Below, in pieces: positions 1 through 9,959 of a DNA stretch of 64,000 nucleotides; position 1 is the stretch's first letter; the number at the start of each line of letters is the position of its first letter. The notes under the pieces are model-generated. The model worked only from the letters and a program-made list of their open reading frames with translations, had not been told where the DNA came from and made no database searches. The translations under genes and the position numbers were made by a program. Origin of the DNA: Anaerolineae bacterium (GTDB taxonomy: Bacteria; Chloroflexota; Anaerolineae; Aggregatilineales; Phototrophicaceae); the NCBI GenBank assembly GCA_022820665.1, contig JAJEFB010000045.1, forward strand, positions 94,392 to 158,391, written 5' to 3'.

Positions 1-1
1 C

Positions 2-289
2 CATGTTTATGTGCGTTTCCCCCGAACGCTCATGAGCGGAGCCTACAATCAACCTGATTTCTATTATCTCGAAGAAGTGCCGTGGACGATGTATTTCGAC
101 GGTGATATTGCCTTGCACGGCGCTTACTGGCACGACGGGTTCGGCTATCGCAAGAGCCACGGTTGTGTAAACATGACGATTACCGACGCGCATTGGTTGT
201 TCCAATGGGCGGAAGATGAATATGACTTCGCGAACGCGGACTATATCGGCCCGGCAGTCTATGTCTACTCGAGCGGCGAGTACGATTGA
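2..289 (+). CDS. L,D-transpeptidase (YkuD) C-terminal part, truncated by window start
   Basis: Frame is open to the window edge; HGAYWHDGFGYRKSHGCVNMTITDAHWLFQW contains the YkuD SHGCVNM active-site motif. Confidence 0.85.
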   Translation, partial: HVYVRFPRTLMSGAYNQPDFYYLEEVPWTMYFDGDIALHGAYWHDGFGYRKSHGCVNMTITDAHWLFQWAEDEYDFANADYIGPAVYVYSSGEYD

Positions 290-307
290 GCGTCAATTCG
301 CAGGGGA

Positions 308-1390
308 TCACTTCGCCATAGCGAATTCCGCCAGGGGCGAACCTTGAATGTATCCCTTCACCGCCAGTAGTTCCGCGTTCAAGATACTGCACCCTGCCGC
401 GCCCCGCACCGTGTTATGCGAAAGCGCCGCGAACTTGTAACCCAGTATGGGACATTCCCGCAGGCGGCCGATACTCGTCACCATGCCCTGGCCGGCGTCG
501 CGGTCGCGCCTGGGCTGCGGGCGGTCAATTTGCTCCAGATACTGTAGCGGACTGCTGGGCGCGCTCGGCAGCGAGGGCACAGGCTCCGGTCCTCGAAAAG
601 CCAACCAGTCCCGGATGATCGTCTCGTAATCCGGCGCGTCTTCAAGCTCGACCGAGATATTCACCAAGTGGCCATCAATCACCGGCACGCGCGTACAAGT
701 AGCGCTGACAACCATTTCCAGATCATCAATCGCGTCGTCGCGCAACTTGCCGAGCATCTTGCGCGATTCGATCTCCATCTTGTTCTCGTCGCCAGGTACA
801 TAGGGGATGATATTGTCCAGGATATCCAACGAAGGCACGCCGGGATAGCCCGCCCCGCTAACGGCTTGCTCACTGACCAGGTGCAGGCGACGAATCCCAT
901 ATTTCAAAAGCGGCTTCAAGGACATGACCACCGGCATCACCGTACAGTTGGAGTTGGCCACAAGCGCTCCGCCAGACCAGCCCCTGCGGTAACGCTGTAC
1001 ATCAATCAAGCCAACATGATCCGCATTGACCTCTGGCAACAATAGAGGGACATCCGGCGCCATCCGGTTTATAGATACATTTGTACAAACAACGTGGCCG
1101 GCTTGGGCCAACTCCACTTCGCGCTCTACCGCCGCTTCCTTGGGTAAAGCCGAAAAGACTAATGGAGAATCCAAGGGGTCGTTCAGCGCTTTCACGGTCA
1201 GTTTAGCCACATTACGCGGCGGATTGCCATCAAGCGCCCAGTGAGCGGCTTCGCCGTACGGTCTGCCCGCGCTGCGGCTCGAACCTATGACTTCGCGAAC
1301 CTGAAACCAGGGATGCCGGTCCAGCAGTTGAATGAACCGCTGCCCGACGGCGCCGGTTGCGCCCAGAACCGCTACATCAATTTTCCCCAT
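308..1390 (-). CDS. asd: Aspartate-semialdehyde dehydrogenase (long archaeal/fungal-like type)
   Basis: MGKIDVAVLGATGAVGQRFIQLL N-terminus, SNCTVMPVVMSLKPLL active-site Cys, SEQAVSGAGYPGVPSLDILDNIIPYVPGDENKMEIESRKMLG; start chosen at ATG 1390. Confidence 0.92.
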   Translation of the reverse strand: MGKIDVAVLGATGAVGQRFIQLLDRHPWFQVREVIGSSRSAGRPYGEAAHWALDGNPPRNVAKLTVKALNDPLDSPLVFSALPKEAAVEREVELAQAGHVVCTNVSINRMAPDVPLLLPEVNADHVGLIDVQRYRRGWSGGALVANSNCTVMPVVMSLKPLLKYGIRRLHLVSEQAVSGAGYPGVPSLDILDNIIPYVPGDENKMEIESRKMLGKLRDDAIDDLEMVVSATCTRVPVIDGHLVNISVELEDAPDYETIIRDWLAFRGPEPVPSLPSAPSSPLQYLEQIDRPQPRRDRDAGQGMVTSIGRLRECPILGYKFAALSHNTVRGAAGCSILNAELLAVKGYIQGSPLAEFAMAK

Positions 1391-1404
1391 CGTCCAAACC
1401 TGCC

Positions 1405-2238
1405 TCACATGCCTACGGTGCCGGATCGCACAGCGGGATAAGAACCCAGCATTTTTACAAATGATGTCAAGTGCAACAATTGCGTCAATACATCCTGGCA
1501 CTTCGAGTCTTGCCAGTGCCCCTCAAAATCGAGATAAAACAAAGGTTCCCAGGGTCTGTTGCGGCGCGGACGGGATTCCAGCTTGGTCAAGTTCAGATCT
1601 CGCTTGGCGAACTCTCCCAGGCATTGATACAGGGCAGCAGGCTGATTGCGCGTGGCGAAAACGATTGAGGTCTTGTTGTAATCCGAGGGTTCTGGATCGC
1701 CGTGGCCCATCAAAAGGAATCGCGTATAGTTATAAGGCTCGTCCTCGATTTCTTTAGCCACTATCTCCAGACCATAAAGCTCCGCCGCCAATTCCGTCGC
1801 GATTACACCCAAGCCCGGCTGTGGATCATGAGAGAGATCATGCGCCGCGCCTGCCGTATCGTACCATCCCACAGGCTCCAGATTGTAGCGTTTCAGAAAT
1901 CTTTCGCATTGCATCAAGGCTTGCGGGTGGGAGCGAACTTGCTTGATATCATGCAAGGTCGTACCGGTATTCCCCAGCAAAGCGTGGTGGACGTGGAGGA
2001 TCACCTCCGCCTGGATACGCACATCGTGATCGAGCAGCATTTCGTAAGCGCCGCTGACCGAGCCGGCCAAAGCGTTCTCTACCGGCAGCAAGCTGTAATC
2101 AGCTTCACCCGACTGCAATGCGTCAAAGAGGTGATTAAAATCCAGGCAAGGCAGACAATCCACATCGGGACCGAAATGCTGACGCACCGCGATTTCTGAA
2201 TTTGCGCCGGGAATCCCTTGATACGCTACCTTTGGCAT
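1405..2238 (-). CDS. pheA: Prephenate dehydratase with C-terminal ACT domain
   Basis: MPKVAYQGIPGANSE, LLPVENALAGSV, SHPQALMQC, C-terminal LTKLESRP regulatory motif. Confidence 0.93.
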   Translation of the reverse strand: MPKVAYQGIPGANSEIAVRQHFGPDVDCLPCLDFNHLFDALQSGEADYSLLPVENALAGSVSGAYEMLLDHDVRIQAEVILHVHHALLGNTGTTLHDIKQVRSHPQALMQCERFLKRYNLEPVGWYDTAGAAHDLSHDPQPGLGVIATELAAELYGLEIVAKEIEDEPYNYTRFLLMGHGDPEPSDYNKTSIVFATRNQPAALYQCLGEFAKRDLNLTKLESRPRRNRPWEPLFYLDFEGHWQDSKCQDVLTQLLHLTSFVKMLGSYPAVRSGTVGM

Positions 2239-2413
2239 AAGGTTTCCGCTTCTAAAATCGAGTGCGCCGAATCATATCCGATGACAGTGATTTATGAAAG
2301 ACTTGAAATCGTTCTATGCCGTGACGTATAAATGGCGAGACGCCTTAGGTCTTGCGACCGATTTTGCCGAAACTCGTATAATATGATGGAAGCCTTTGAT
2401 GCCAGGAGACAAA

Positions 2414-2851
2414 ATGACCGGAGAACAGCGATTCGACCCAATGAAAGAAATACAGAACATTGGCGAGCACATCAGCAAGCAGATTGAAAAAGGTATCCGA
2501 AATGTCACAAGCGGGCCAGAGCAGCTCGCGCTTGATATGTACGAGGCGGAGGATCAACTTGTCATCCGCACGGCGGCCATTGATGGCTTGCTCAAGGAAA
2601 GCATTGAGATCAGCCTCGAAAGCAACGTGCTGACGATCTCGCTGCAAACGGAAGCCGAATCTACGCCAACAACAGCGCGCTATTTCCTGCAGGAGCGACG
2701 CTTTGGCCACGTCAGTCGTTCGGTCGAACTGTCAATACCTGTCAAGGGAAACGAAGCGCGGGCAAAAGTGGAGAACGGCAATCGCCTTGTCGTGACCATG
2801 CCGGTGGATGACAGTCTTTACGGCAATATTACCGTGACCCCGGTTGAATAA
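2414..2851 (+). CDS. Hsp20/alpha-crystallin family small heat shock protein
   Basis: LALDMYEAEDQLVIRTAAIDGLLKESIEISLESNVLTISL ... RSVELSIPV ... NGNRLVVTMP; AGGAG SD before ATG 2414. Confidence 0.85.
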   Translation: MTGEQRFDPMKEIQNIGEHISKQIEKGIRNVTSGPEQLALDMYEAEDQLVIRTAAIDGLLKESIEISLESNVLTISLQTEAESTPTTARYFLQERRFGHVSRSVELSIPVKGNEARAKVENGNRLVVTMPVDDSLYGNITVTPVE

Positions 2852-2900
2852 GCGCGGTCCTCGCGACTAGACTATCTTTGGCCGCGGCATCCATGCGCAT

Positions 2901-3941
2901 TCAATTGTCCAGATGGCTTAGCCTGGCGAACTCTAATTGCTTGTCGAACTTGTCTAGCAAGGTTTTCTTCGGCTCGTCTTCCAGGAATGACAGTTGAATC
3001 GATCTTCGAGCCAGGTCGACGACATCCGTAAGGTCCAACCCGCATTGCTCGACCGCCATAACGTATTCATCCACAAGAGAGCTCCGGTAAAGTCTTGGCA
3101 TGCCCGAGGCCAAAAGCACTTGAACGTTATTGTCCACAAGCGTTCGCAGAGGATAAGCGGAGACATCGTCGACCAAGCCGCGCCGCAGCGCGCGACTTAT
3201 GGAAACAACAATGGGAGTGCCGGAGTCGGCAAGACTGTTGATCATGTTCGGATGACCGTGGATACCCCAGGTTTCGGTAAGCCGGTGCGGTTCAAGCTCC
3301 TCCAATGCTGACGTCAACCCATCGACGCCCATGCTGCTGCCGGCTTGCGCTACGGTAAAGATGCCCTTCTTGCGAGCGGTTGCGAATGCGCGTTTGAACT
3401 GGCCCACCGGTTGCGCGTCCTCTTCCCCAATCAACCCGAGAGCAACCACGTTTCCACTCTTCGCCGTAGCGCCAGTCGCCCAGCGCGCCACGTCATCGCC
3501 GACTCGTGGGTTGTCCCGTGGAATGCAAAGGATCCAGGACATGTCGACGCCCCAACCCCGCAACGCGCGATCTCGACCGTCGTTGAGCGCGTTGATAAAC
3601 ACATCAATGCTCATCGAAGATTGCTGCATGAATTCCGATGGCGTGACAGCTATTTCAGCATAGCTGACCCCGGCCTTGGAAAGCCCGACGCCGATATCAT
3701 ATACGACCCGGGCAATATCCTCTGGATATCTCACCCAACTTCCGGCGACGGCGGCCAGTTCATCGACGCGCTGATAATCGGGATTGACCAGCATATCCGT
3801 CCAGTATGCAAAATCATCACTCTCTGCGGGAACGCCATTTTGGCGCGCGATCATCAGCAAACCTTCGTCAACGAAGGCGCCGGTCAATTGCAAGTTAAGA
3901 TCCACTTTTGGGATTGCGGCAAAGAATTCGCGTAAGCCCAT
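2901..3941 (-). CDS. Adenosine deaminase-fold protein lacking canonical metal and catalytic residues (putative pseudoenzyme)
   Basis: ADA-like layout (PKVDLNLQLTGAF; ALGLIGEE; FTVAQAGSSMG; HPLPRLL-equivalent AYPLRTLVDNNVQVLLASGMPRLYRSSLVDEY) with ligand positions substituted. Confidence 0.75.
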   Translation of the reverse strand: MGLREFFAAIPKVDLNLQLTGAFVDEGLLMIARQNGVPAESDDFAYWTDMLVNPDYQRVDELAAVAGSWVRYPEDIARVVYDIGVGLSKAGVSYAEIAVTPSEFMQQSSMSIDVFINALNDGRDRALRGWGVDMSWILCIPRDNPRVGDDVARWATGATAKSGNVVALGLIGEEDAQPVGQFKRAFATARKKGIFTVAQAGSSMGVDGLTSALEELEPHRLTETWGIHGHPNMINSLADSGTPIVVSISRALRRGLVDDVSAYPLRTLVDNNVQVLLASGMPRLYRSSLVDEYVMAVEQCGLDLTDVVDLARRSIQLSFLEDEPKKTLLDKFDKQLEFARLSHLDN

Positions 3942-4028
3942 ATCACATTCCTCGTAAACGAATTACCAGCCGGACCAAGAATCGACGAAGCCCGAGGCAA
4001 ACAGGGATGCGCCATGCTCCTTGGGGGC

Positions 4029-5687
4029 TCATTCTGCCGATTCCATGCCGGAACGCATCGCGCTCGCCATACTCGCTTTGGCATCGCGAAAGGCTGCGGA
4101 AGCGCCTACGAAAGCCGAAAACAGCGGATGAGGTCGATTTGGCCGACTGAGAAATTCCGGATGGAACTGAGTTCCCAGCATGAATGGATGGTCCTGCAGT
4201 TCAGAGATTTCTACAAGTACGTTATCCGGGCTCAAACCGCTGAAGCTGACGCCGTTCTTGGCAAAAAGATCTCTGTAAGCATTATTGAACTCAAAGCGAT
4301 GACGATGACGTTCCATGACATCCTTGACGCCATAGGCTTGCGCTGCGAGCGAGTTAGGGACCAGTACACAGGGATATTCTCCCAGCCTCATCGTACCGCC
4401 CAAATCGGTGATCGCGCGCTGCTCGAGCATAAGATCAATGATTGGATGTGGCGTGCTCACGTCGAATTCGGAGCTGTTGGCATCTTCCAACCCGAGTACA
4501 TTACGGGCAAACTCTATGCACATGACTTGCATGCCCAGACATAATCCCAGATACGGCACATTGTTCTCCCGCGCGAACTTGGCCGCGACGATTTTGCCCT
4601 CAATGCCCCGATAACCAAAACCGCCGGGGACCACAACGCCGTCGAGGTCCCCCAGCTTGTCCCGATCTTTGCCTTTTTCCAAGTCGCCAGAATGGATCCA
4701 AACGACCTCGACATCCTGATCCTTTTGAATCGCCGCGTGAACGATCGACTCCTTCACCGACATATAGGCGTCATGAAGCTCCACATATTTGCCCACGATT
4801 CCGATGCGCAGCTTGTCTTTTGCCGACCGAAAGCGCCTTACCAGTTGGCGCCATTCCCCCAAATCCGGCGACGAAGCTTCGATCTTGAAACGGTCGAGAA
4901 TGTAATCGGCCAAACCCGTCTCTTCAATCAGCAAAGGTACGGCATAGATGTTGTCCGCGGTTTCCAAGGGAATGACGGCGTCCTCGTCAACATCGCAAAA
5001 AAGGGCAATCTTGTTGACGATATCATGGTTGACCGGGTGATCGGTCCGAGCGATGATCACATCTGGCTGGATACCTATTCCGCGCAGTTCACGAACGCTA
5101 TGTTGAGTTGGTTTGGTCTTTAGTTCATCGGTAGCGCCGATGTGCGGCAAGAACGTGACGTGAACATACAATGCCTCGCTGCGTTTGAGTTCCGTCCGCA
5201 ATTGACGCAGCGCTTCGAGAAAGGGCAAGCCTTCGATGTCGCCGGCCGTCCCGCCCACTTCGACGATGACAACATCGGCGCCGCTGCGCTGGCCCACCAA
5301 TTTCATGCAGCGTTTGATCTCGTTGGTTATATGGGGAACAACCTGTATCGTGCCGCCGAGGTAATCTCCCTTCCGCTCTTTTTCGATTACCGTTAGGTAG
5401 ACTTGCCCAGCCGTGACATTTGACAGCCGGCTGACATTTTCGTCGACGAAGCGCTCATAGTGTCCCAAGTCAAGGTCGGTTTCGGCGCCGTCAGCGGTGA
5501 CAAAAACCTCTCCATGCTGGTAAGGGCTCATTGTCCCCGGGTCAACATTGAGATAAGGATCCAGTTTTTGGATCGTAACTTTCAAGCCGCGCGCCTTTAG
5601 AATGCGGCCAATCGCCGCGACAGTCAGCCCCTTGCCAACTGAACTTACGACACCGCCCGTACAGAATATGTATTTGGGCTTTACCAT
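4029..5687 (-). CDS. pyrG: CTP synthase
   Basis: MVKPKYIFCTGGVVSSVGKGLTVAAIGRILKARG, LDPYLNVDPGTMSPYQHGEVFV, C-terminal GATase PYLGLCLGMQ. Confidence 0.98.
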   Translation of the reverse strand: MVKPKYIFCTGGVVSSVGKGLTVAAIGRILKARGLKVTIQKLDPYLNVDPGTMSPYQHGEVFVTADGAETDLDLGHYERFVDENVSRLSNVTAGQVYLTVIEKERKGDYLGGTIQVVPHITNEIKRCMKLVGQRSGADVVIVEVGGTAGDIEGLPFLEALRQLRTELKRSEALYVHVTFLPHIGATDELKTKPTQHSVRELRGIGIQPDVIIARTDHPVNHDIVNKIALFCDVDEDAVIPLETADNIYAVPLLIEETGLADYILDRFKIEASSPDLGEWRQLVRRFRSAKDKLRIGIVGKYVELHDAYMSVKESIVHAAIQKDQDVEVVWIHSGDLEKGKDRDKLGDLDGVVVPGGFGYRGIEGKIVAAKFARENNVPYLGLCLGMQVMCIEFARNVLGLEDANSSEFDVSTPHPIIDLMLEQRAITDLGGTMRLGEYPCVLVPNSLAAQAYGVKDVMERHRHRFEFNNAYRDLFAKNGVSFSGLSPDNVLVEISELQDHPFMLGTQFHPEFLSRPNRPHPLFSAFVGASAAFRDAKASMASAMRSGMESAE

Positions 5688-5800
5688 CTCGCTTCTCCCC
5701 TTTGACCCCATTCTCTTGTCGCGCATAAGCTCGCCAATGAGCTATCAATTCACGTTTCGCTACCTGCAAACGGTATCCGTCCGACACCGCAACAGGAAAT

Positions 5801-6202
5801 CTAAATGATTTTTGCCAAGTCCGACGCCGCTCGGCGCATATCCAACAGCAGCAGTCCCAATTTGGCTTCGTCGTTAACGACCGATGTCAGCACGGCTTCG
5901 TCGTTGACAGACATCATAAGCACAAACCCGGAATCGCCCTTGATCATGAGATGATCCAGGCTGCCGCGTCCCAACTCCGTCGCGATTCGCTCGCCCAAGC
6001 CCACCATTGCCGCGCTCATCGCGGACAAGCGCTCATCGTTTACATCATTCGGCATAAACGATCCCATAGTGACGCCCTCGACGCTGACAACCGCGATCGC
6101 TTCCAGTTCGGGGTTCATGGCATGCACTTGGCGCAGGCGCGCAAGCAAGGCATCCGCCTGCAATTGCTCCATCACCCCGCTCCCTTCATTCTCAACAGCC
6201 AC
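5801..6202 (-). CDS. Roadblock/LC7 domain protein
   Basis: Approx. 125-aa Roadblock-like fold: LEAIAVVSVEGVTMGS...MVGLGERIATELGRG...VLMMSVNDEAVLTSVVNDEAKLGLLLLDMRR. Confidence 0.8.
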   Translation of the reverse strand: MAVENEGSGVMEQLQADALLARLRQVHAMNPELEAIAVVSVEGVTMGSFMPNDVNDERLSAMSAAMVGLGERIATELGRGSLDHLMIKGDSGFVLMMSVNDEAVLTSVVNDEAKLGLLLLDMRRAASDLAKII

Positions 6203-6321
6203 TCCTCAACGGCTCTCCCAAATGCGAAATAAACGCCGTTTTGTGGCGCCAAGCGCACGATCAACTTTGAAGCGACAAACGTGGAATGGCAGATTTGCCA
6301 TATAGCATATTGCCATGTTTA

Positions 6322-6349
6322 ATTATACTAGACGTGGCGCAAAGGGCAA
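6322..6349 (-). promoter_or_regulatory. Putative sigma70-type promoter upstream of the roadblock gene
   Basis: Minus strand TTGCCC-N16-TATAAT; the -10 context GTCTAGTATAATTAA is identical to that upstream of gyrB. Confidence 0.45.
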
Positions 6350-6454
6350 GCTGGGCGGCTGGCATTTTCCAGTCGTTGGCCACAGTTAGAACGCAATTGT
6401 CAACAGATATCGCAACCTGTAAACGGCTATCGACACGCGAATGGAACGGTATCA

Positions 6455-7453
6455 ATGAGTGAACAGTACGAAGGGACCCGGGTCGCCCGACAGACTACGC
6501 AAACCACGACGCCGGTACAAGAAATTGCCGAACGCATCGCCAGCGCTGTCGGGCAAGTAATCATGGGTAAGGGCAACGAGATCCGGCTCACCATACTCGG
6601 TCTGCTTTGTCGTGGCCATATCTTGCTCGAAGACATCCCCGGCGTGGGCAAAACCATGATGGCGAAGTCCCTCGCTCGCGCGGTCGGTTGTACCTTTAAC
6701 CGTATTCAGTTTACTCCGGATATGCTCCCTTCGGACATTACAGGCGTCTCAATTTTCAACCCGAAATCGCGCGAATTTGAGTTTCGACCCGGACCGATCA
6801 TGGCGCAGATTGTGCTCGCCGACGAGATAAACCGCGCCACGCCGAAAACGCAGTCCGCCCTGTTGGAAGCGATGGAAGAAGGCCAGATGACGGTCGACGG
6901 GGTTACCTATCGACTGAGCAATCCCTTTCTGATAATGGCTACCCAGAACCCGATCGAATACGAAGGCACGTTTCCCCTGCCCGAAGCGCAACTGGATCGC
7001 TTTCTTATTCGCATCCAGATGGGCTATCCGCAGCCGCAAGAAGAACTGAAGATCTTATCCGCGCAACAATACCAGCATCCCATTAACAATCTCCAGCAGG
7101 TGGTCAGCTTGCAAGAGTTGCTTTCTGTCCAGCAATTGATCAAAGATGTTTATGTCGCCAAAGAGGTGAAGCAGTATGTCGTAAACTTGATCACCGCTTC
7201 GCGCCGTCACCCCGATGTCTATCTCGGCAGCAGTCCGCGCGGTTCATTGGCGCTTTTCCGTACCGCTCAGGCTCGCGCCGCCATGACGGGCCGCGAATAC
7301 GTTATCCCGGACGATGTCAAAGCCCTGGCTGAAGTCACGCTGGCGCATCGTATTATCGTTGGTCCGGCCGCGCGCATCAAAAACATCACCTCGCGAACTA
7401 TCGTGCAAGACATCTTGCAGACGACGCCAGTGCCCGGCGCATCCGTGCGCTAA
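6455..7453 (+). CDS. MoxR family AAA+ ATPase
   Basis: [19 protein letters not shown] Walker [31 protein letters not shown]. Confidence 0.95.
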   Translation: MSEQYEGTRVARQTTQTTTPVQEIAERIASAVGQVIMGKGNEIRLTILGLLCRGHILLEDIPGVGKTMMAKSLARAVGCTFNRIQFTPDMLPSDITGVSIFNPKSREFEFRPGPIMAQIVLADEINRATPKTQSALLEAMEEGQMTVDGVTYRLSNPFLIMATQNPIEYEGTFPLPEAQLDRFLIRIQMGYPQPQEELKILSAQQYQHPINNLQQVVSLQELLSVQQLIKDVYVAKEVKQYVVNLITASRRHPDVYLGSSPRGSLALFRTAQARAAMTGREYVIPDDVKALAEVTLAHRIIVGPAARIKNITSRTIVQDILQTTPVPGASVR

Positions 7454-7459
7454 GCTCCT

Positions 7460-8713
7460 ATGCCAAACCGACGCAACATTCTCTATATCTTGATGATCAT
7501 CAGCTTGCTGACCGGTTTGTTCACTGGTAGTCCGCAGTTGTTCAATTTGACCTACCTGATCGCAGCGGTGCTCCTGCTATCGCTTGCATGGACCTGGATT
7601 ACCCTGCGCGGGATCGCCCTGCAGCGGACGACGCGCACGCGACGATCCCAGGTGGGCCGAATGTTTCGCGAGTCATTCAGCGTGCGCAAAACCGGAATCT
7701 TGCCGAAACTCTGGCTGGAAATACACGATCATTCCAGCCTGCCCGGTCACCATGCCAGCCACGTTGTGCCTTCCCTCCTTGGGGGCAAAGAATACCGATG
7801 GGACGTCGAGACAATCTGCGCCGTGCGCGGCGAGTTTCAGCTTGGTCCGCTGACCGTGATTAGCAGCGATCCTTTTGGTTTCTTCCGTTCTCCGCGGCGG
7901 GTCAGCGCGACCGAGAAGCTGATCGTCTACCCGATGACCGTCGATCTCAACAAGGTGGTTTTGCCAATAGGCTTTTTATCTGGCGGCGATGCGCAGAGGC
8001 AGCTTACGCACGAGATCACCACCAACGCCAGCAGCATCCGCGACTACGTCCCCGGCGACAGTATGAATCGTATACATTGGCGCTCCACCGCTCGCACCGG
8101 CAATATCATGGTCAAGGAATTTGAACTGGATCCGCTGGTGGACATTTGGCTGTTTAGCGATTTCTCTTCCGACTCTTTGTACGAAGCGCAAGGATTGCGG
8201 CGCGCAGCCCAAGGCGGGCACGTCGTTTCGGATCGATACCGGATTCCGCCATCGACCGAAGAATACGGCGTCGTCATTGCGGCCTCCCTGGCCAAGTATT
8301 TCATCGAGAGCGAGCGCGTTGTGGGATACGCGGCTTACACGCCCTTCCGGCAGGTTTTCCAGCCCGATCGCGGCAACCGTCAATTGACAAGGATCTTTCA
8401 AGCGCTGGCGGTTGCGCGCAGCACGTCGAGCCATACTTTGGGCCAAACGCTTTCGCTGGAGACGCCGCATTTCACGCGTGGCACGACACTCATGATAATC
8501 ACATCATCATTGGACGAGGAGTGGATTGCCGAGGCGCAAATCATGATCAGGCGCGGTGTCCGCCCCATCTGTGTCTTCATGGATCCACAGACATTCGATC
8601 CTCGGCAGGATTCGGGCGAAATTCGTGGGATGCTGCAACTGGCGAAGATTCCTACACTCATTGTCGGCAAGGGCGACGACTTGACAGTTGCCTTGGAACA
8701 ACGTCCAATTTAA
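7460..8713 (+). CDS. DUF58 domain-containing membrane protein
   Basis: Two N-terminal TM segments, YVPGDSMNRIHWRSTARTGNIMVKEFE DUF58 signature; directly follows moxR. Confidence 0.92.
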   Translation: MPNRRNILYILMIISLLTGLFTGSPQLFNLTYLIAAVLLLSLAWTWITLRGIALQRTTRTRRSQVGRMFRESFSVRKTGILPKLWLEIHDHSSLPGHHASHVVPSLLGGKEYRWDVETICAVRGEFQLGPLTVISSDPFGFFRSPRRVSATEKLIVYPMTVDLNKVVLPIGFLSGGDAQRQLTHEITTNASSIRDYVPGDSMNRIHWRSTARTGNIMVKEFELDPLVDIWLFSDFSSDSLYEAQGLRRAAQGGHVVSDRYRIPPSTEEYGVVIAASLAKYFIESERVVGYAAYTPFRQVFQPDRGNRQLTRIFQALAVARSTSSHTLGQTLSLETPHFTRGTTLMIITSSLDEEWIAEAQIMIRRGVRPICVFMDPQTFDPRQDSGEIRGMLQLAKIPTLIVGKGDDLTVALEQRPI

Positions 8714-8813
8714 GAGACTATCAGTGCTCGATCACAGTTCATAATGGAATCGATTCAGACAAAGCGGTTGCGATTGTCATCTAAAAAAGCGAAGGAATGC
8801 GAAAGTTGAGAAT

Positions 8814-9959
8814 ATGAGCGAAAGTTTTGATGTCATTATCATTGGCGCCGGCGCGATGGGCAGCGCGGCCGCCTATTACTTCAGCAAGAGGAAGCAGCGG
8901 GTACTCCTGCTCGAACAATTTGAGCTTGATCATAGGCGAGGCAGTTCTTATGGCTATTCGCGCATCATTCGTTATTCCTATGACTATCCAGAGTACGTCG
9001 AGCTGGCAAAAGATACATTTCCGCTGTGGTTCGCTGTGGAAGACAGCTTGGGCGAGCAACTCTACGTGAAGACGGGCGGTATCGATTTCGGTCCCGCTGA
9101 CGATGAGATGCTCCGAGCAACTATTGAGGCTGTACAGTCGGGTATGATTGAGCATGAACTTTTATCCGTTGAAGAAGCTCACAGGCGCTTTCCGCAGTAT
9201 CGTTTTGGGGAGGGCTTTCGGGTCCTCTACCAACCGGATACCGGTTTCGTCAAAGCCTCAAGCGCCGTGAAGGGACATATTAAGCTCGCCCGGCAGAACG
9301 GCGCAGTGCTCAAAGACAACACTGTCGTCACGGACCTGTCGATTAACCGGGACAGCGTCGAAGTCGCCACCAACGCCGGCGACTATTCGGCAGGAAAGCT
9401 GGTCGTCACGGCAGGTTCCTGGGCGCGATCGCTTCTTTTGGAAACCGGACTCGACCTGCCGCTCACAGTTCTACGCTGCCAATTGAACTTTATGTCGACC
9501 TCACATTCCAGCCTATATGGGTTCGACACGTGCCCGGTCTGGATTGCGCATGTGAGCAACTTGTTTCCCGAAACGCTTTACGGCATACCCTCGCATGCGG
9601 ATTCCGGTTTCAAAGTCGCCTTTCATGGTGGCGCGCCTCATAGTCACCCTTCCGAAATCGATTACAATCCTGATCCGGAAAATGTTGAGGGCGTCCGAGA
9701 GTTCATGCGATCCCATATCCCCGGACTTGCCGAGGCGCCAGTGAGAGAGAGCCGCATCTGCCTTTACACGCAAACGCCGGACGAGCACTTCATTGTGGAC
9801 AGGCATCCGCAACATGCTCATGTCGTGATTGGCGCGGGTTTCAGCGGTCATGGATTCAAATTCAGCACCATCGTCGGAAAAATGCTCAGCGATCTGGCGC
9901 TCGATGGCGCGACGCCTCATAATGATCGGCTCTTCAAAATCAATCGTTTTTCAGCTTAA
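8814..9959 (+). CDS. FAD-dependent N-methyltryptophan/sarcosine oxidase-like protein
   Basis: DVIIIGAGAMGSAAAYYFSKRKQRVLLLEQF; RICLYTQTPDEHFIVDRHP retains the Cys used for covalent flavin in the family. Confidence 0.88.
   Translation: MSESFDVIIIGAGAMGSAAAYYFSKRKQRVLLLEQFELDHRRGSSYGYSRIIRYSYDYPEYVELAKDTFPLWFAVEDSLGEQLYVKTGGIDFGPADDEMLRATIEAVQSGMIEHELLSVEEAHRRFPQYRFGEGFRVLYQPDTGFVKASSAVKGHIKLARQNGAVLKDNTVVTDLSINRDSVEVATNAGDYSAGKLVVTAGSWARSLLLETGLDLPLTVLRCQLNFMSTSHSSLYGFDTCPVWIAHVSNLFPETLYGIPSHADSGFKVAFHGGAPHSHPSEIDYNPDPENVEGVREFMRSHIPGLAEAPVRESRICLYTQTPDEHFIVDRHPQHAHVVIGAGFSGHGFKFSTIVGKMLSDLALDGATPHNDRLFKINRFSA

Noticed and set aside
2345-2710. 121-aa minus-strand ORF
   Set aside because: Antisense to the Hsp20 gene; no family signature.
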